NCBI RefSeq assembly: GCF_900142695.1
Contig: NZ_FRBU01000001.1
Coordinates: 62,001 to 126,000 of the forward strand
Direction of reading: 5' to 3'
From: Flavobacterium xanthum
GTDB lineage: Bacteria; Bacteroidota; Bacteroidia; Flavobacteriales; Flavobacteriaceae
Length of the DNA: 64,000 nt
Part shown: positions 7,143 through 18,036 of the stretch, in pieces
Numbering within the stretch: position 1 is the first letter of the stretch
Layout: each line of letters opens with the position of its first letter
Position numbers and translations under genes: made by a program
The notes under the pieces: generated by a model
Told to the model about the DNA's origin: nothing
Seen by the model: only the letters and a program-made list of their open reading frames with translations
Databases searched by the model: none

Positions 7143-10100
7143 TTATTTAATGATTATTTTTCTGCTTAAAACTCCTGTCGATGTTTTAAGTTTTGCAATA
7201 TAAACGCCAGTGCTCATTTTTTTGACAGGAAGCTGAATATTTTCCTGACCTTGGTTTTCAATTTCCCAATTGGCAACTGCTTGTCCCAATATATTGAATA
7301 AGGTAACTTCTTGAACTGTTGTATCCAGCAATTTATTATGGATTACAAGTGAATTTCTATTTTGTGAATAGAGGAATGTAAGGTCATTTTCATTTTTAAT
7401 TTGTTCAGTTGTTCCTAGCGTTTTATCTTTGAAACGCAATGAAAAACGGCTGTGGAATTCCCCTTCTGGAAGCGTAATTTCAAAAGTTTCGTTCCGGATG
7501 TTATGGTACATTTTAGTTTCGTCATCATACACAAAAATGGGTTGGTTTGTTTCAAAATTCTCAATAGCATCTATCATGAATTTTACGGACCCTTCACGAT
7601 CTGTTTTTACGCCAATAGGGTAGGAGGACTCGCGATCAAAGAAGCCTTCGCCTTGAATGACCAATTGCTCTGCACCGTTTAGAAAATACATGTCAGTAGG
7701 AAAATCGTCTAGAATATAGCCGTCATAACCATAATCAATTGCACTCGTTGCTTTTTCCTGCATGAAGGCCAGCAATACTTGGCGGTGAAAATTAGATGCC
7801 GAATTGAAACCCAAGCGGATTCTTTTTAGGGTATCTTTTATTACGGGATCATTAGCATTTGTATCCCATGAATTTTCTTCTTTTGTTTTAGCTTTATTTT
7901 TGAAAAGAGTGTTGGATGTAGCGTCCGTTTCTCTTTGGAATGTTCGTTGACTATTATTAAAAATAACAGCACCGCCACCCCCAGTTTTTCCATAGACAAA
8001 AAATCCTTGCCCAACGGGAATGTGCTGCTTTGGAATTTTAGTACTCAAACCTACACCGCTAATCAAGTCTGGAACTACGGGAGGCAAGCCTCCTGATAAA
8101 TTGAGCATGGCATATCCGCCTAAATACTCTTTGAGAACATGGGAATTGTTACTAGAGGAATGTTCCCAGAAATAAATGGTTCCGTCTAAACCCGTGTCTT
8201 GCGGTCGGTCTACTGAATTCAGATTGTCATTTATAAACGCATACGCATCTAAAGCGGATGGGTATGGGTTTCCAGTAAGCAATAATTGCTCCGCGCTAAC
8301 GGTATTGGTTAGAATAGTTCCATTATTAGGTTTTCCTACAAAGGTATAATTTTGAGTTCCAGAGACTGCTCCGTCGCCTTTTAAGGTAAATCCTTGACCT
8401 ACTCGCAACGGACTTGTTTCATTTATTTGTACCCAATTTGCGTAAGCGCTTGCATAGTTGTCAAACTTATAAAGCCAGTAGCGGGCCAGACTAATTGGAC
8501 TTGTAGGAGCACCGTTATATCCACTTATCCACGAAATATTTGCTGGTGCTGCAGGGTTAGTTCCGTCTTTAAAAACGCTATTTACACTATAGTCTGTATT
8601 GTTAGTAACAGTACTTATTGGGCTTACTGGTGAACTCCAATAGTTGTAATTGTACAAGTTAGATTGTCCTTGCTGATCTCGTTCTATTGATCCAGCACTG
8701 GCTACGTCTAAATCGCTCTCCGTTGTTTGGACTAATTGTGACATACCTGCAAGATCAATAGAACCATCTAATTTCAGATACCAGTCATTCTGTATTTTGG
8801 TATCGTTATTCATCACAATTTTCTTTCCAGAATCTACCATCATTCCTAAATCAATGTTGTTGGCCGTTTCGGTAATGTCATGCTGCACTTTTACAATGGA
8901 CCAGTCCTGCTCCATAATGTCATTTCCTATGATTTCTTTGGTAGGGCTATTTACTGCTTCGGCAAACCTACCTGTTCGTTCCGTTAAAAAAGGCATGGGT
9001 GCTTGTTGCTGATAAATGTTTTTGTGATTGTAAATTTTAGTGCCGCTGACATCAATTGCAGGTGTTGATAAGTCATCAATAATGTCATCTTTATAATAAT
9101 CCATTCTGTAATAGCGGAGCAGATTGGCAAAAGGCAGTGTAGCAGGAGTGGAGGCAATATTTTTAGGAATACTACTGCCTCTAATTTCTGAACCAAAGTT
9201 CTCGATTTCTTGATAAACCATTCTTTGTAAATGTGAAGCCGTCAGCGCCACATTAAAAACGCGTATCTCGTCTATTTTTCCTTTTAAATAACTGCTGTTT
9301 GCTAGGGGGTCTTTACCTAAAGTCAGCAGTGATGCGTCCGCTGCGATGCTTCCCGTTTTAGTTTGGGTTGCCACCAAAGCACCATTAAGATACAGTTTTA
9401 TTGTACTGCTATCATAAACGGCAGCGACATGGTACCACCGAGAACTGTTTAGTGCTGTAGCATAAGTTACCAAAGTGCCATTCACGACGGCTTCTAGTTT
9501 TTTCGCAGCAGAAACTCTAATTTGGAACTTATCCTGACCCACAACTACCCCAGCAGTTGAAAAAGTTGAATTTAAATTAATCCATCCCATCAGCGTGGCA
9601 CTACCTAAACCGCCAAGAATCGACGTGCTTTGCCCGTAATCGTTTCGACCGTCAAAGTCCAGAAATAATTTGGTACGAAGGTCTCTTGGAGAACCAAATT
9701 GCGCTGTATTAGTGTCAAAGTTGTCTAGAATACCATCTTTATCTACATCAGCAGTTCCGTCAATACTACCGTTGTTATCAGCGTCCAAGGTTTTATAAGT
9801 ATAGAGCAGCAAGTTGTTGGCAATATCAAAGGTCAGTCCGTTGGATTTTACATCAATATAGTTCGGAATTCCATCGCCATCGGTATCGAGAAGATAATTC
9901 AGAAAAGGAGCCACTGTACTTCCTTGTCCTAAATTGCCATATTGATTCAGGCCTGTACCATAATCATAAATATCCAGTATTCCATCACCAAAAAGTTCAT
10001 TGATTCCATTGCCATCCGTGTCTTTGCTTCTAAAAGTTTCCGTATCTAATCCGTCTCCAGTACCATCGCCATTAATGTCTCCATCCCCGTTGATGAATCC

Positions 10101-11915
10101 TGCAACCGCATTTGAATTCCCTGCACCCGATTCGTCTACATCAAAAAGACTATCGTTGTCACTGTCTAAATCTAAGTAGTTTGGAATTCCGTCTCCATCA
10201 GAATCTAGTGCTGGCAGCATGGCGATAGCCTCCGCATTGTCGTGCAGTCCATTGCCGTTTGCGTCTGCCCATGCGGTAGCTATTTTTCCTTGACCACCGC
10301 TCAAGTGGGCTAAACCAACTTCGATTACATCTTCAATTCCATCATTATCGGAGTCTAAATCAAATACATCAGCAACGCCATCGCGGTCTAAATCACACAA
10401 CGTTTGTGAAATTAAAATATCATCTAAAGCCAAATCATTACCGCCACCTCCAGGGGCATTATTTTTGAAACGGATGGTAAAGGCATTGATATTTCCTAAG
10501 TTGACACTGGTGGTAAATTGTTTCCAAACTCCTTGAGCGCAACTGTTATCTGTGGTGCTTCCAGAACATCTCCCAATGTCTCCTGTGTTGAATGACGTTA
10601 GAAAATTATTTGACAAATCATAAAATTCAACAGTAATGTTGGGTAAAATAGAATTAGGAAACGTATTTTTTGCCATGATATTTAAGGCCCAAAAACTGTA
10701 GGTTATTGGTAAATTAGACAAAACGCCGGTGATGGTGGTTTCATAAAAAATACCTGGAGTAAAACTGGCATTAAAAACGGCCATTCTACCATTAACGTCC
10801 CCTGGGGTATGATCTTCTCCATTGTACCAAGCTAAATCGCCGTGAATATTTTCAGGATCGCCGGCTGTTGTCCCCGTTATTTTAGAGACCACGGTGTATT
10901 CACCGTCATCCAATATTTTACTGGATTGAAAAGGACATTGGGTTGTATTCGGCCCAGCAATTCCATCCTCGTAGCAATAGGTTGTTGTGGCATTATAGGC
11001 GGCCGTAAAGCTGGCAGTTCTTCCTCCTGTGCCAAAGGTTTCATTTAGGAATTTGTAGGCTACTTTAGTACCATTTGCATTGTTACAATTTAGTTCTTCG
11101 GTAGCATCTAGTATACCATCATTGTCATCATCTATATCAAAATTATCATAAATACCATCGCCATCACTATCAAAAAAAGTTTGGATTCCTGTTCCTTGGA
11201 TCGAATAATTATACGGATTTTCATCAATGTCATTATTTACTATCGAAAGGGCAGCCGTTTTTAAACCGAGGGTGTCTGGGTCAAAACGAACCGAAAAGCT
11301 ACTGCTTCCTCCAGCGGGAATTATAGCATTTGGACTCGTAGCAAGTGTGAAATTAGCCGCATTAGCTCCTGAAATTGTGATAGCTCCTATGGATAAATCA
11401 GCCGTACCCGTATTTTGAATGGTGTAGGTTTTAATGATGGCTCCCGTGCTGGTTTCCATAGATCCAAAATCGGTCCAATCCGTACTCGTTGGAGTAGTGT
11501 CCCCGTCGACTATAGTCGCCGCATTACCCAAAATAGTGATCTCGGGATCAGCATAAGTCTTTAATATGGGGCTTGGAACTAAAAGTAGTTCGTTTTTATT
11601 GTCTGTTGCGGATTGGTGTGAATTACGGGCTCCTTCCGTTGCAATAACAACAGCACTTGGATCTGATTTTTTTTTAGTTTTCCAATGGTCTGTTGCAGTA
11701 GGAGCGATAGTGTTGTTCGTATTCTCAATTGCAATGCCATTTGCATTTGGCTTAAAGCACGAACCACCACCGAATGTTTCGATCGAACGGGTACTGATTC
11801 TAGTTTGCACAACAAAAGATTCTGATAAAATAAATGTTTGTAGTTGCGTAAATCCTAGAAACGGAAGGAGGATACATACCAATGTTGCATAAAGCTTTAG
11901 AGTAGTTTTTTTCAT
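7143..11915 (-). CDS. Large T9SS type A cargo protein with TSP3, LamG and choice-of-anchor D domains
   Basis: A 1590-residue secreted protein. The N-terminus MKKTTLKLYATLVCILLPFLG is a signal peptide. About 125-245 is a choice-of-anchor D (ASH-like) domain. From about 248 come thrombospondin type 3 calcium repeats (DSDGDGIYDNFDIDDDNDGI), which recur near 507-730. A MAM/jelly-roll-like domain lies between (about 285-505). A LamG/concanavalin-like domain lies at about 745-900 (WYHVAAVYDSSTIKLYLNG). The last 75 residues are a T9SS type A sorting domain ending in the basic KLKTSTGVLSRKIIIK. It is expected to cross the outer membrane by T9SS and stay on the surface or be released. Ligand unknown; adhesion or polysaccharide binding is inferred from LamG. 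Confidence 0.88.
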   Translation of the reverse strand: MKKTTLKLYATLVCILLPFLGFTQLQTFILSESFVVQTRISTRSIETFGGGSCFKPNANGIAIENTNNTIAPTATDHWKTKKKSDPSAVVIATEGARNSHQSATDNKNELLLVPSPILKTYADPEITILGNAATIVDGDTTPTSTDWTDFGSMETSTGAIIKTYTIQNTGTADLSIGAITISGANAANFTLATSPNAIIPAGGSSSFSVRFDPDTLGLKTAALSIVNNDIDENPYNYSIQGTGIQTFFDSDGDGIYDNFDIDDDNDGILDATEELNCNNANGTKVAYKFLNETFGTGGRTASFTAAYNATTTYCYEDGIAGPNTTQCPFQSSKILDDGEYTVVSKITGTTAGDPENIHGDLAWYNGEDHTPGDVNGRMAVFNASFTPGIFYETTITGVLSNLPITYSFWALNIMAKNTFPNSILPNITVEFYDLSNNFLTSFNTGDIGRCSGSTTDNSCAQGVWKQFTTSVNLGNINAFTIRFKNNAPGGGGNDLALDDILISQTLCDLDRDGVADVFDLDSDNDGIEDVIEVGLAHLSGGQGKIATAWADANGNGLHDNAEAIAMLPALDSDGDGIPNYLDLDSDNDSLFDVDESGAGNSNAVAGFINGDGDINGDGTGDGLDTETFRSKDTDGNGINELFGDGILDIYDYGTGLNQYGNLGQGSTVAPFLNYLLDTDGDGIPNYIDVKSNGLTFDIANNLLLYTYKTLDADNNGSIDGTADVDKDGILDNFDTNTAQFGSPRDLRTKLFLDFDGRNDYGQSTSILGGLGSATLMGWINLNSTFSTAGVVVGQDKFQIRVSAAKKLEAVVNGTLVTYATALNSSRWYHVAAVYDSSTIKLYLNGALVATQTKTGSIAADASLLTLGKDPLANSSYLKGKIDEIRVFNVALTASHLQRMVYQEIENFGSEIRGSSIPKNIASTPATLPFANLLRYYRMDYYKDDIIDDLSTPAIDVSGTKIYNHKNIYQQQAPMPFLTERTGRFAEAVNSPTKEIIGNDIMEQDWSIVKVQHDITETANNIDLGMMVDSGKKIVMNNDTKIQNDWYLKLDGSIDLAGMSQLVQTTESDLDVASAGSIERDQQGQSNLYNYNYWSSPVSPISTVTNNTDYSVNSVFKDGTNPAAPANISWISGYNGAPTSPISLARYWLYKFDNYASAYANWVQINETSPLRVGQGFTLKGDGAVSGTQNYTFVGKPNNGTILTNTVSAEQLLLTGNPYPSALDAYAFINDNLNSVDRPQDTGLDGTIYFWEHSSSNNSHVLKEYLGGYAMLNLSGGLPPVVPDLISGVGLSTKIPKQHIPVGQGFFVYGKTGGGGAVIFNNSQRTFQRETDATSNTLFKNKAKTKEENSWDTNANDPVIKDTLKRIRLGFNSASNFHRQVLLAFMQEKATSAIDYGYDGYILDDFPTDMYFLNGAEQLVIQGEGFFDRESSYPIGVKTDREGSVKFMIDAIENFETNQPIFVYDDETKMYHNIRNETFEITLPEGEFHSRFSLRFKDKTLGTTEQIKNENDLTFLYSQNRNSLVIHNKLLDTTVQEVTLFNILGQAVANWEIENQGQENIQLPVKKMSTGVYIAKLKTSTGVLSRKIIIK

Positions 11916-12226
11916 AATTTACTCACTGTATTTAATTAATTATGGGTCAAGTAACGAGGTCAAGTAAAAATAAATCTTCAAAAAAGACCTATTTTGTAGC
12001 TCGAAATTAAACTTATAATTTAAATAAATCAGATGAAGTACCTATAAAATCGATTAAAAGCATAAAAAAGTAAAAAATGTAAGTATATAATTATTTTAAA
12101 ATAAAAATTTAAAAATGATTTTTTGCAGTGCACTTTCATAAATCCTCCCTTCACTTGATTTTGTAGGATCAAAAAAAAACTTCCCGATGAAGAGAAGTTT
12201 TTATGATGGTAAAAAGGCAATTTAAA
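11916..12226. other. Intergenic stretch between two cargo genes
   Basis: A 311-bp AT-rich interval. It contains two direct copies of GGTCAAGTAA at 11945-11954 and 11958-11967 (13-bp period), a possible operator for the 7143-11915 gene, and the terminator of the next gene at 12171-12203. No TAnnTTTG box was found on the minus strand. Confidence 0.4.
12171..12203 (-). terminator. Terminator of the frameshifted cargo gene
   Basis: On minus, AAAACTTCTCTTCATCGGGA then AGTTTTTTTTT: the stem AAACTTC / GAAGTTT with a long T run, starting 24 bp after the stop at 12227. Confidence 0.7.
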
Positions 12227-15200
12227 TTACTTAATAATAATTTTCTTGCTTATATTTCCTTTGGTTGTTTTGAGTTTTACGATGTATACGCCTGAAGATA
12301 TGCTTGGAACTTGAATCTTTATATTTGTTTGTTCTTTATCAGTAATCTTCCAGTTTGAAATTGATTTTCCTTGAATGTCGTAAAGAGATACGGATTCTAT
12401 CGTATTGTCTGCCGTTTTATTGGCAATATTCAAAATTTTAGTGGATTGCGTGTATTGAATAATAATTGTATTTTCATTGGTAAGGTCATTAATTGCAAGA
12501 CTTTTATCAGTGAAGCGGAGTACAAAACGTTCCTCAAAATCACCAATTTCTGTTTGAAAAACATACGGTGTATCTTTTAAATCATGGATAATCCCTAATT
12601 CCTTATCTTCTAAAAGAATATTTTGATTGACAAAGAGCCCGTCTAAATGGTCAATTCTTACAGATAGTTTTCCTGAAATTTCAGAATAGTAGCCTAGTAA
12701 AACCCGATCGTTTTCATCAAATGGCAATGCACGCCCTTGAATGGTTAATTGTGCTTCAGGTATGATGGAATGGAAGCCAACATTATTTCCGCCGAAGGAT
12801 TCTCCATCAAAACTCCTGTCCAAACCTTGCGTGGCACCCTCAATATACCCTACAAGTATTTGACTGAAAGCGCCCGAGTTATTAGTTAAGTTCAACCAGA
12901 TACGGTGTCTCTCTATATCTGAAACATTTTTTGGAATTGCTTCGTTTTTTTGGTTTTTATTCATTTTGAAGAAATCACCATTCTTTCCTTCTACACCTAC
13001 TCGCATACTATTATTGAAAGTTGCGAATTGTATAGTTCCATTATTGGCTGTACCAGTAGCTGCTTTGACAAAGAAGGCTTGACCCGACGCTATATATCCT
13101 GATGGCGGAGAACCACCAGTTGAAGCTGCTGCCGTCGCTGTGCCTCCAGACTTATTGAATGCGGCATAATCAGAATCTGTATAGTTTAATCCATAATCGC
13201 CATAGAAAGGATCTGGATATGAATTGGCCGGCAACGTATTGTGAGTCCATAAATATAGAGTTCCATCGATGATGTCGATATTAGAAGCCAAATTCAAAAA
13301 TGTTGTAGCGTTAAGTGCTGATGGGTAAGGATTTCCAATTAGGTTCCATTCATCATCTTCAGCATTATCTAATACAACTGTGCCAATTAATTTCCCCTTT
13401 TTTATAGGTGCTGTTATATCACCATTATTTGGTGTACCAAAAAAAGTTGCAGTATAAGATACTTTACTAGATGAACTGTAAGAATTAGGAGCTTTCACAA
13501 TATAGCCCTTTGTTGGATCCATTTTAGAGGACGTAGTTTCACTTTTCCAATTACCAGGACCATCAGAAATAGTTGGTTCCCAGCTAAACATCAAAGTACT
13601 ATCAGGTGATAATAAGCCTAAAGTAAAGTTAGACGCAAAAGTAACAGGTGAATTCCAATAGGTATAATCTAGATTGAACATTGGTTTACTAATTCTTTCC
13701 ATAGTAACAATACCTTCATTAGTTACATTATCTATTTGTATTAAGCTTGAATTATTTTTAATATTAAAAGTACCACCTGCGTTTACAGTTGTAGCTTCTT
13801 TAATAGTCAAAGTTTTTCCAGATTGAATTTCTAGTTTTCCCCCATTTTTAATTAATAAATTTTTACCATTTCCATCTTCTCCAGTACTTAATAAGGATTG
13901 ATTCGTTGTCAAAGGTATTACTATACATGTACTTATATCGGGGATGCCGGCAGGTAACCAGTTATTAACGTTATTCCAGTCATTACTTGTTCCTTGCCAA
14001 GTTTTAGTTTTATTATAAATAGTAATCAATTTAGATATAGGACAACCATTTCCTAAAGTGGCAGTCGCCGTAAATGACCAAGTAGCAGTAGTAATTTGTG
14101 ATCCAGATGGCCTTACATAAATACTTGATACTGATTGATTTGTGTAGGGTACAGTGCATGCCAAATCTGTAAATGCAGTAACTGTGCCTCCGCTCCAAGT
14201 AAAAGTGGTGTTTAGTGGTCTCGTTCCGTATACTTGAACATCATCTAAGGCCCATCCATCACAAAAAGCAGAGCCTTGTAATTGATATCTAAATCTAAAT
14301 AGTACAGAGGGCAACCCAGCATAGGAACTAACGTTGATAACTACGTCATTGAATTGTCCAGCAAATCCTTGATTAGAAACATACTGTCTTAAGTTTGTCC
14401 AGACTATTCCACCATCTGTTGAAACATCTACATCAGCAAACTGTAACTCCTCTCCATCATAGTATGAAAAATAATGTCTAAAACTTAAATATAAATCTGA
14501 ATATGCAGTAGTATTTAAAACTTTTGTTCTAATTTGAGTATCTTTTGGTACAGGTGCAGCGAAATCTGAAACTGCTAATGCAAATTTATTACCAATTGTT
14601 CTGGATGTAATTGCAGGTTTCCAAACTGACCCAGAAGGGACATATGGACTAGTTCTATTTGTCCACTGACTATTTACATCTGCAACACCATTTGTTCTAG
14701 TTAAAACCCCAAATCCAGTGCCTTCAAAATTTTCATTCACTAAATAATCGATTACAAGATCACCAAGTGCTGCGATTGTTACTATATTATTCTCTCCACA
14801 TACCTCAGGTGTTGAAGGAGAAACAGTAATAGTTGTAGTTGGTTTTATTATCGCTTTTACTTCTGTCCGGTACCTTGATTCGCATGTCCCATTCCAAGCT
14901 GTAGCATAATAACTTGTATTACTTGATATTGATGGTGTAGTCCATGAAGTAGTTTCCGAAGTTCCAATCAATACCCCTCCAGTTCTTGCGCTGTAGTAAC
15001 GATATTGAGTAGTTCCTGCTGATCCGTTTGCTGTAAGAACAACTGTACCGCTGTCACATCTGTTACCATCAACTACGCTTGTTATGTTTACTGTGCAATC
15101 AGCAACAACTATTAAGCTATAGTCTTCAGTTTCTCCAGTAGCTAAGTTTCCACATGGTCCAAAAGTTTGAGATGCTTCAAATGATCTCATTCGTATTCTA

Positions 15201-16674
15201 TAATTTCTTGGTGGAGTTGTAGAGGGAATTACAAAACCAGCTGAACCAGCAATTGTTAGTATTCCACCAGTTGTATAAACTAATTCTGGAGCTGCATCTG
15301 TAAATATGCCATCGTTATTCCAATCTACCCACACTTTAACGAATTGTCGTGAAATGGCTAATTTATAATCTAAAGTTACGCCACCATTAGGGATTTGCGT
15401 AACAGGAGGTATAGCAGTATAATCCACATAACCATTTGTAGCTCTACCTGTATTAACATTTGTAATATTTGTAATATAACCTGCCGTAGTTACATTATTA
15501 ATGTATCTACTGCTATTTGTAGATGTTGAAACACAATAATCAACGGTCCCTGTTTTAATATTTCCCGTTAGAGCGGAAGTAGCTAAATAAAGTGGACCTC
15601 CAGAACATAAACTATTAAAAGAGTATATGTAAAAATAATAGGTTGTTGAGCTTGTTAAACCGGCTACATAAAAAGCTGTGTTGGAATCATTATCAACAAC
15701 AGAATATCCTGTTGCAAGTGTACTGCCAACTGGATAGGTAGTCTGGTTTATTGGTCCGGCAGGAGGTGTAGCTGAAGTGCTCATTACTACTAAGTAATTG
15801 CCAATAGCAGGGCTGGCTGCAGTAAATGATCCTGAAATTATAGTTGCTTGCGATGTTAAAACTAATGTGGTAGGTTGAGCTGTTGGAGTTTTACATGGAG
15901 GAGTTTCATAGGTAATTCTAATTTCTCCGCGAGCTCCGTATCCTCCTATAGTTGAACAGCCGCAACTTCCACCACCTGTTGCACCACCGCCACCGCCACC
16001 GCCCGGGGATGATCCAGGATTTCCTGCATCCGTGCTATTTGAGCTAGGAGAATTTGAATTTGAGCCTCCTGCGCCTCCCGCATTCCCTCCATTCCCCCCT
16101 GCAGTTCCATAAATACAAAAGCAGCGGATAATGAAGAGCCTCCTGAAATTATTGTAGTTCCTATACTACCTGTCGTTACAGCTGTTACTACACCTCCATT
16201 TGAAGATTTCCCTCCTAATCCTCCATTTGCATTCAGGATTGTATTTGTATTAAACCATGAAGAATCACCTGAATTCCCATTTGCTCCTGATGAAGCCGCT
16301 GTAGTTTGAGGTGCAACGTAAAGGTTGTATAATGTGCCTGCAATTACGTTGCTAAAAATACTCCTAACGTAAGTTCCTCCACTTCCTCCAGAACCAGTTA
16401 CATTTTTTCCACTTGCGCCTCCACCAGAGCCTCCAGCTCCCCATACCTCAACGGTAATTGAACCAGTTACTCCCTCTGGCACGGTCCATGTTCCAGCACC
16501 AGTTGTTGAAATGGTTACAGTAGTTATTTGAGCAGATAAATCTAATCCTAATAAAAGAATTGTGAAGAGACTTAAAGAGGTTGCTAAAGATTGGACTTTA
16601 TGTAGCTTTACTCTTGAGATAGCAAAGAAGGAAAGAGGATTAAATTTTTTTGTTAAACGTAAAGTTTTATTCAT
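12227..16674 (-). pseudogene. Large T9SS type A cargo protein, split by a frameshift near 16105-16120
   Basis: Two minus-strand frames form one gene. The first (from 16674) encodes a signal peptide ending LSAQ and a Gly-rich domain (TWTVPEGVTGSITVEVWGAG) but runs into non-Gly-rich sequence after GGSSLSAAFV. The other frame is open from 16165 and resumes the expected pattern (YGTAGGNGGNAGGAGGSN) at about 16114, then continues without a stop to 12227. Repaired length is about 1482 residues. Later parts include a GEVED domain (WVDWNNDGIF to GETEDYSLIV), Ig-like domains, a long beta-rich body and a type A sorting domain ending KLKTTKGNISKKIIIK. No slippery heptamer is seen. The event is a real mutation or a base-calling error. 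The ATG at 15784 is internal and not a start. Confidence 0.82.
15946..16674 (-). CDS. N-terminal fragment of the frameshifted cargo protein
   Basis: This is the frame that would be translated from the true start: 242 residues with signal peptide and Gly-rich domain. From about residue 188 onward (FMELQGGMEGMREAQEAQIQ) the sequence is out-of-frame reading of Gly-rich codons and not authentic protein. On its own it would lack the sorting domain and could not be secreted by T9SS. Confidence 0.6.
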   Translation of the reverse strand: MNKTLRLTKKFNPLSFFAISRVKLHKVQSLATSLSLFTILLLGLDLSAQITTVTISTTGAGTWTVPEGVTGSITVEVWGAGGSGGGASGKNVTGSGGSGGTYVRSIFSNVIAGTLYNLYVAPQTTAASSGANGNSGDSSWFNTNTILNANGGLGGKSSNGGVVTAVTTGSIGTTIISGGSSLSAAFVFMELQGGMEGMREAQEAQIQILLAQIARMQEILDHPRAVAVAVVQQVVEVAAVQL

Positions 16675-17238
16675 ATTATGGAGATATATTATTTATCATG
16701 GTTTTATTTATAAATTACTAGGTCGCACTTTACTCATCACGCTTTATTCATGAGTTTTAATCCTCAATTAATTAGTGTTTTAACATTGCAACTTAACATT
16801 TCAAATGTGTCATATTTTTTAGTACACTATTCTTTTTTTATCGTTTAAAAACTATTATAGTCATTTAAACTCATAAAACCATATTTTTTAGACACTTTTA
16901 ATCAAAAATGAAGTCGATTGCAAATGCATTATTTTTATTTTCAATACCTTACTTTTAAATCTTTATAATTATGATTTACTTGGTTAATTATAAACGAACA
17001 TAATTTATTATCGATTGCTGATATCAAATATTTCTGATGATTCCTTTTTTAATAAATAAGAAATTTTGTTAACTGACTTCATTAATAAAGTCAGTGGTTA
17101 CAATCAACTGGTTTTAAATCCAGTTGGTCATAATTTCAATAAGTATTATAATTATTACCATAATTGTCTTTTTTTTAATTTTTAGTGTTCTGGTTATTAG
17201 TTTAGTATTTGTAAAAGCTTTTATCGATATTTAAATTT
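16675..17238. other. Gene-free AT-rich stretch with two adjacent hairpins
   Basis: A 564-bp interval with no coding frame. Two hairpins lie side by side: CTGACTT / AAGTCAG at 17074-17095 and ATCAACTGG / CCAGTTGGT at 17103-17128. Neither is followed by a clear T run. They may end transcription of the small gene at 17239-17643 or belong to an untranslated leader. No remnant of a carboxypeptidase catalytic domain could be read in any frame. Confidence 0.45.
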
Positions 17239-17643
17239 CTAATTTAATTGAAACTTTTTTGCTTTATATGCGTCCCAGGAATTATCCCAAGCAGCATTCG
17301 GTCTTTTTACATCACTTATTCGAGCTGTAAATTCCTGAGGAATCTCATTGTCTGTTTTAAGAACTTGATAGGTGATGCCGTAGGTTAAAAATTTTTGAAA
17401 TTGTTCTTTGTTAGCGTAGGCTTGGACTTCCAGCTTAGCTTGATCGACGTGTTGATGACTGATAGAAAGAATTTGATTTAATTCTAAAAATTGACTTTGA
17501 TTATTCGCTTTAAATCTAATAATAACCTCTCCTTTCGAATCTAAATATTTTTGAGCATTTTTTAAAGATTCTTTTGACTGTGCAAAAGAGAATTGGTTCA
17601 ATAGCAAAATAGTAAATAAAGCTAGAAAGTAATTTTTTTTCAT
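17239..17643 (-). CDS. Stand-alone propeptide-like protein related to M14 zinc carboxypeptidases
   Basis: 134 residues: signal peptide MKKNYFLALFTILLLNQFSFAQ, then a segment resembling the N-terminal pro-region of flavobacterial T9SS M14 carboxypeptidases (YLDSKGEVIIRFKANNQSQF, ILSISHQHVD, AYANKEQFQKFLTYGITYQV, AAWDNSWDAYKAKKFQLN). In the full enzymes as I recall them, the catalytic domain begins just after this WDAY segment; here the protein stops. It has a promoter-like element (17666-17696) and a good signal peptide, so it may be an expressed prodomain-only protein or a truncated relic. The family link is from memory of the pattern, not a search. Confidence 0.6.
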   Translation of the reverse strand: MKKNYFLALFTILLLNQFSFAQSKESLKNAQKYLDSKGEVIIRFKANNQSQFLELNQILSISHQHVDQAKLEVQAYANKEQFQKFLTYGITYQVLKTDNEIPQEFTARISDVKRPNAAWDNSWDAYKAKKFQLN

Positions 17644-17665
17644 AAAGGATTTGGTTTTGAAGGCC

Positions 17666-17696
17666 CAAAACTATATCAAATAATTAAAAAAAACAA
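17666..17696 (-). promoter_or_regulatory. Promoter of the propeptide-like gene
   Basis: TTG-N20-TAGTTTTG on the minus strand, with the -7 box 22 bp from the ATG at 17643. A good match to the Bacteroidota consensus. Confidence 0.5.
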
Positions 17697-18028
17697 TAAA
17701 TTTTACGGTATAACGTATTATTTAATCGATTAAAAACACCATGACTACTTTTTCGCTATTTTAATTGTTAAATGATGGGTGTTTTTTTAAATGAAACAAA
17801 AAATTTTTTGTAGGCTGCCATTTTGTTATTCAGTTTCGAAAAGCAAGTTGTCACAACCGCAAATGCCTATTCGCAATACTATCCAAAATGCTATGAATCA
17901 ATTAAAAATGCTTACTAGAAGATCATTTAATTGTTTGTTTTTAGCATTATTGCTGTTATTACATTTCTTTTTTATCCGTAAAATGGTGTCTTTACGGTAA
18001 ACCATAAAAAGGTCAAGAACGAATACGT

Positions 18029-18036
18029 TATATTTG
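18029..18036 (+). promoter_or_regulatory. -7 box TATATTTG for the adhesin-sprF operon
   Basis: A TAnnTTTG match 69 bp before the adhesin ATG; no clear TTG at the -33 distance. Confidence 0.4.

Noticed and set aside
12029..12220. 63-codon minus-strand frame
   Set aside because: Low-complexity Lys/Phe/Tyr composition from AT-rich DNA, overlaps the terminator of the next gene, no ribosome-binding context.
15784..15786. ATG as start of the 1185-residue frame
   Set aside because: The frame is open upstream to 16165 with continuous domain sequence; this Met is internal.
17791..18000. 69-codon plus-strand frame before the adhesin
   Set aside because: No recognisable domain; a Leu/Phe-rich stretch comes from T-rich codons; it ends just before the adhesin -7 box and has no promoter of its own.
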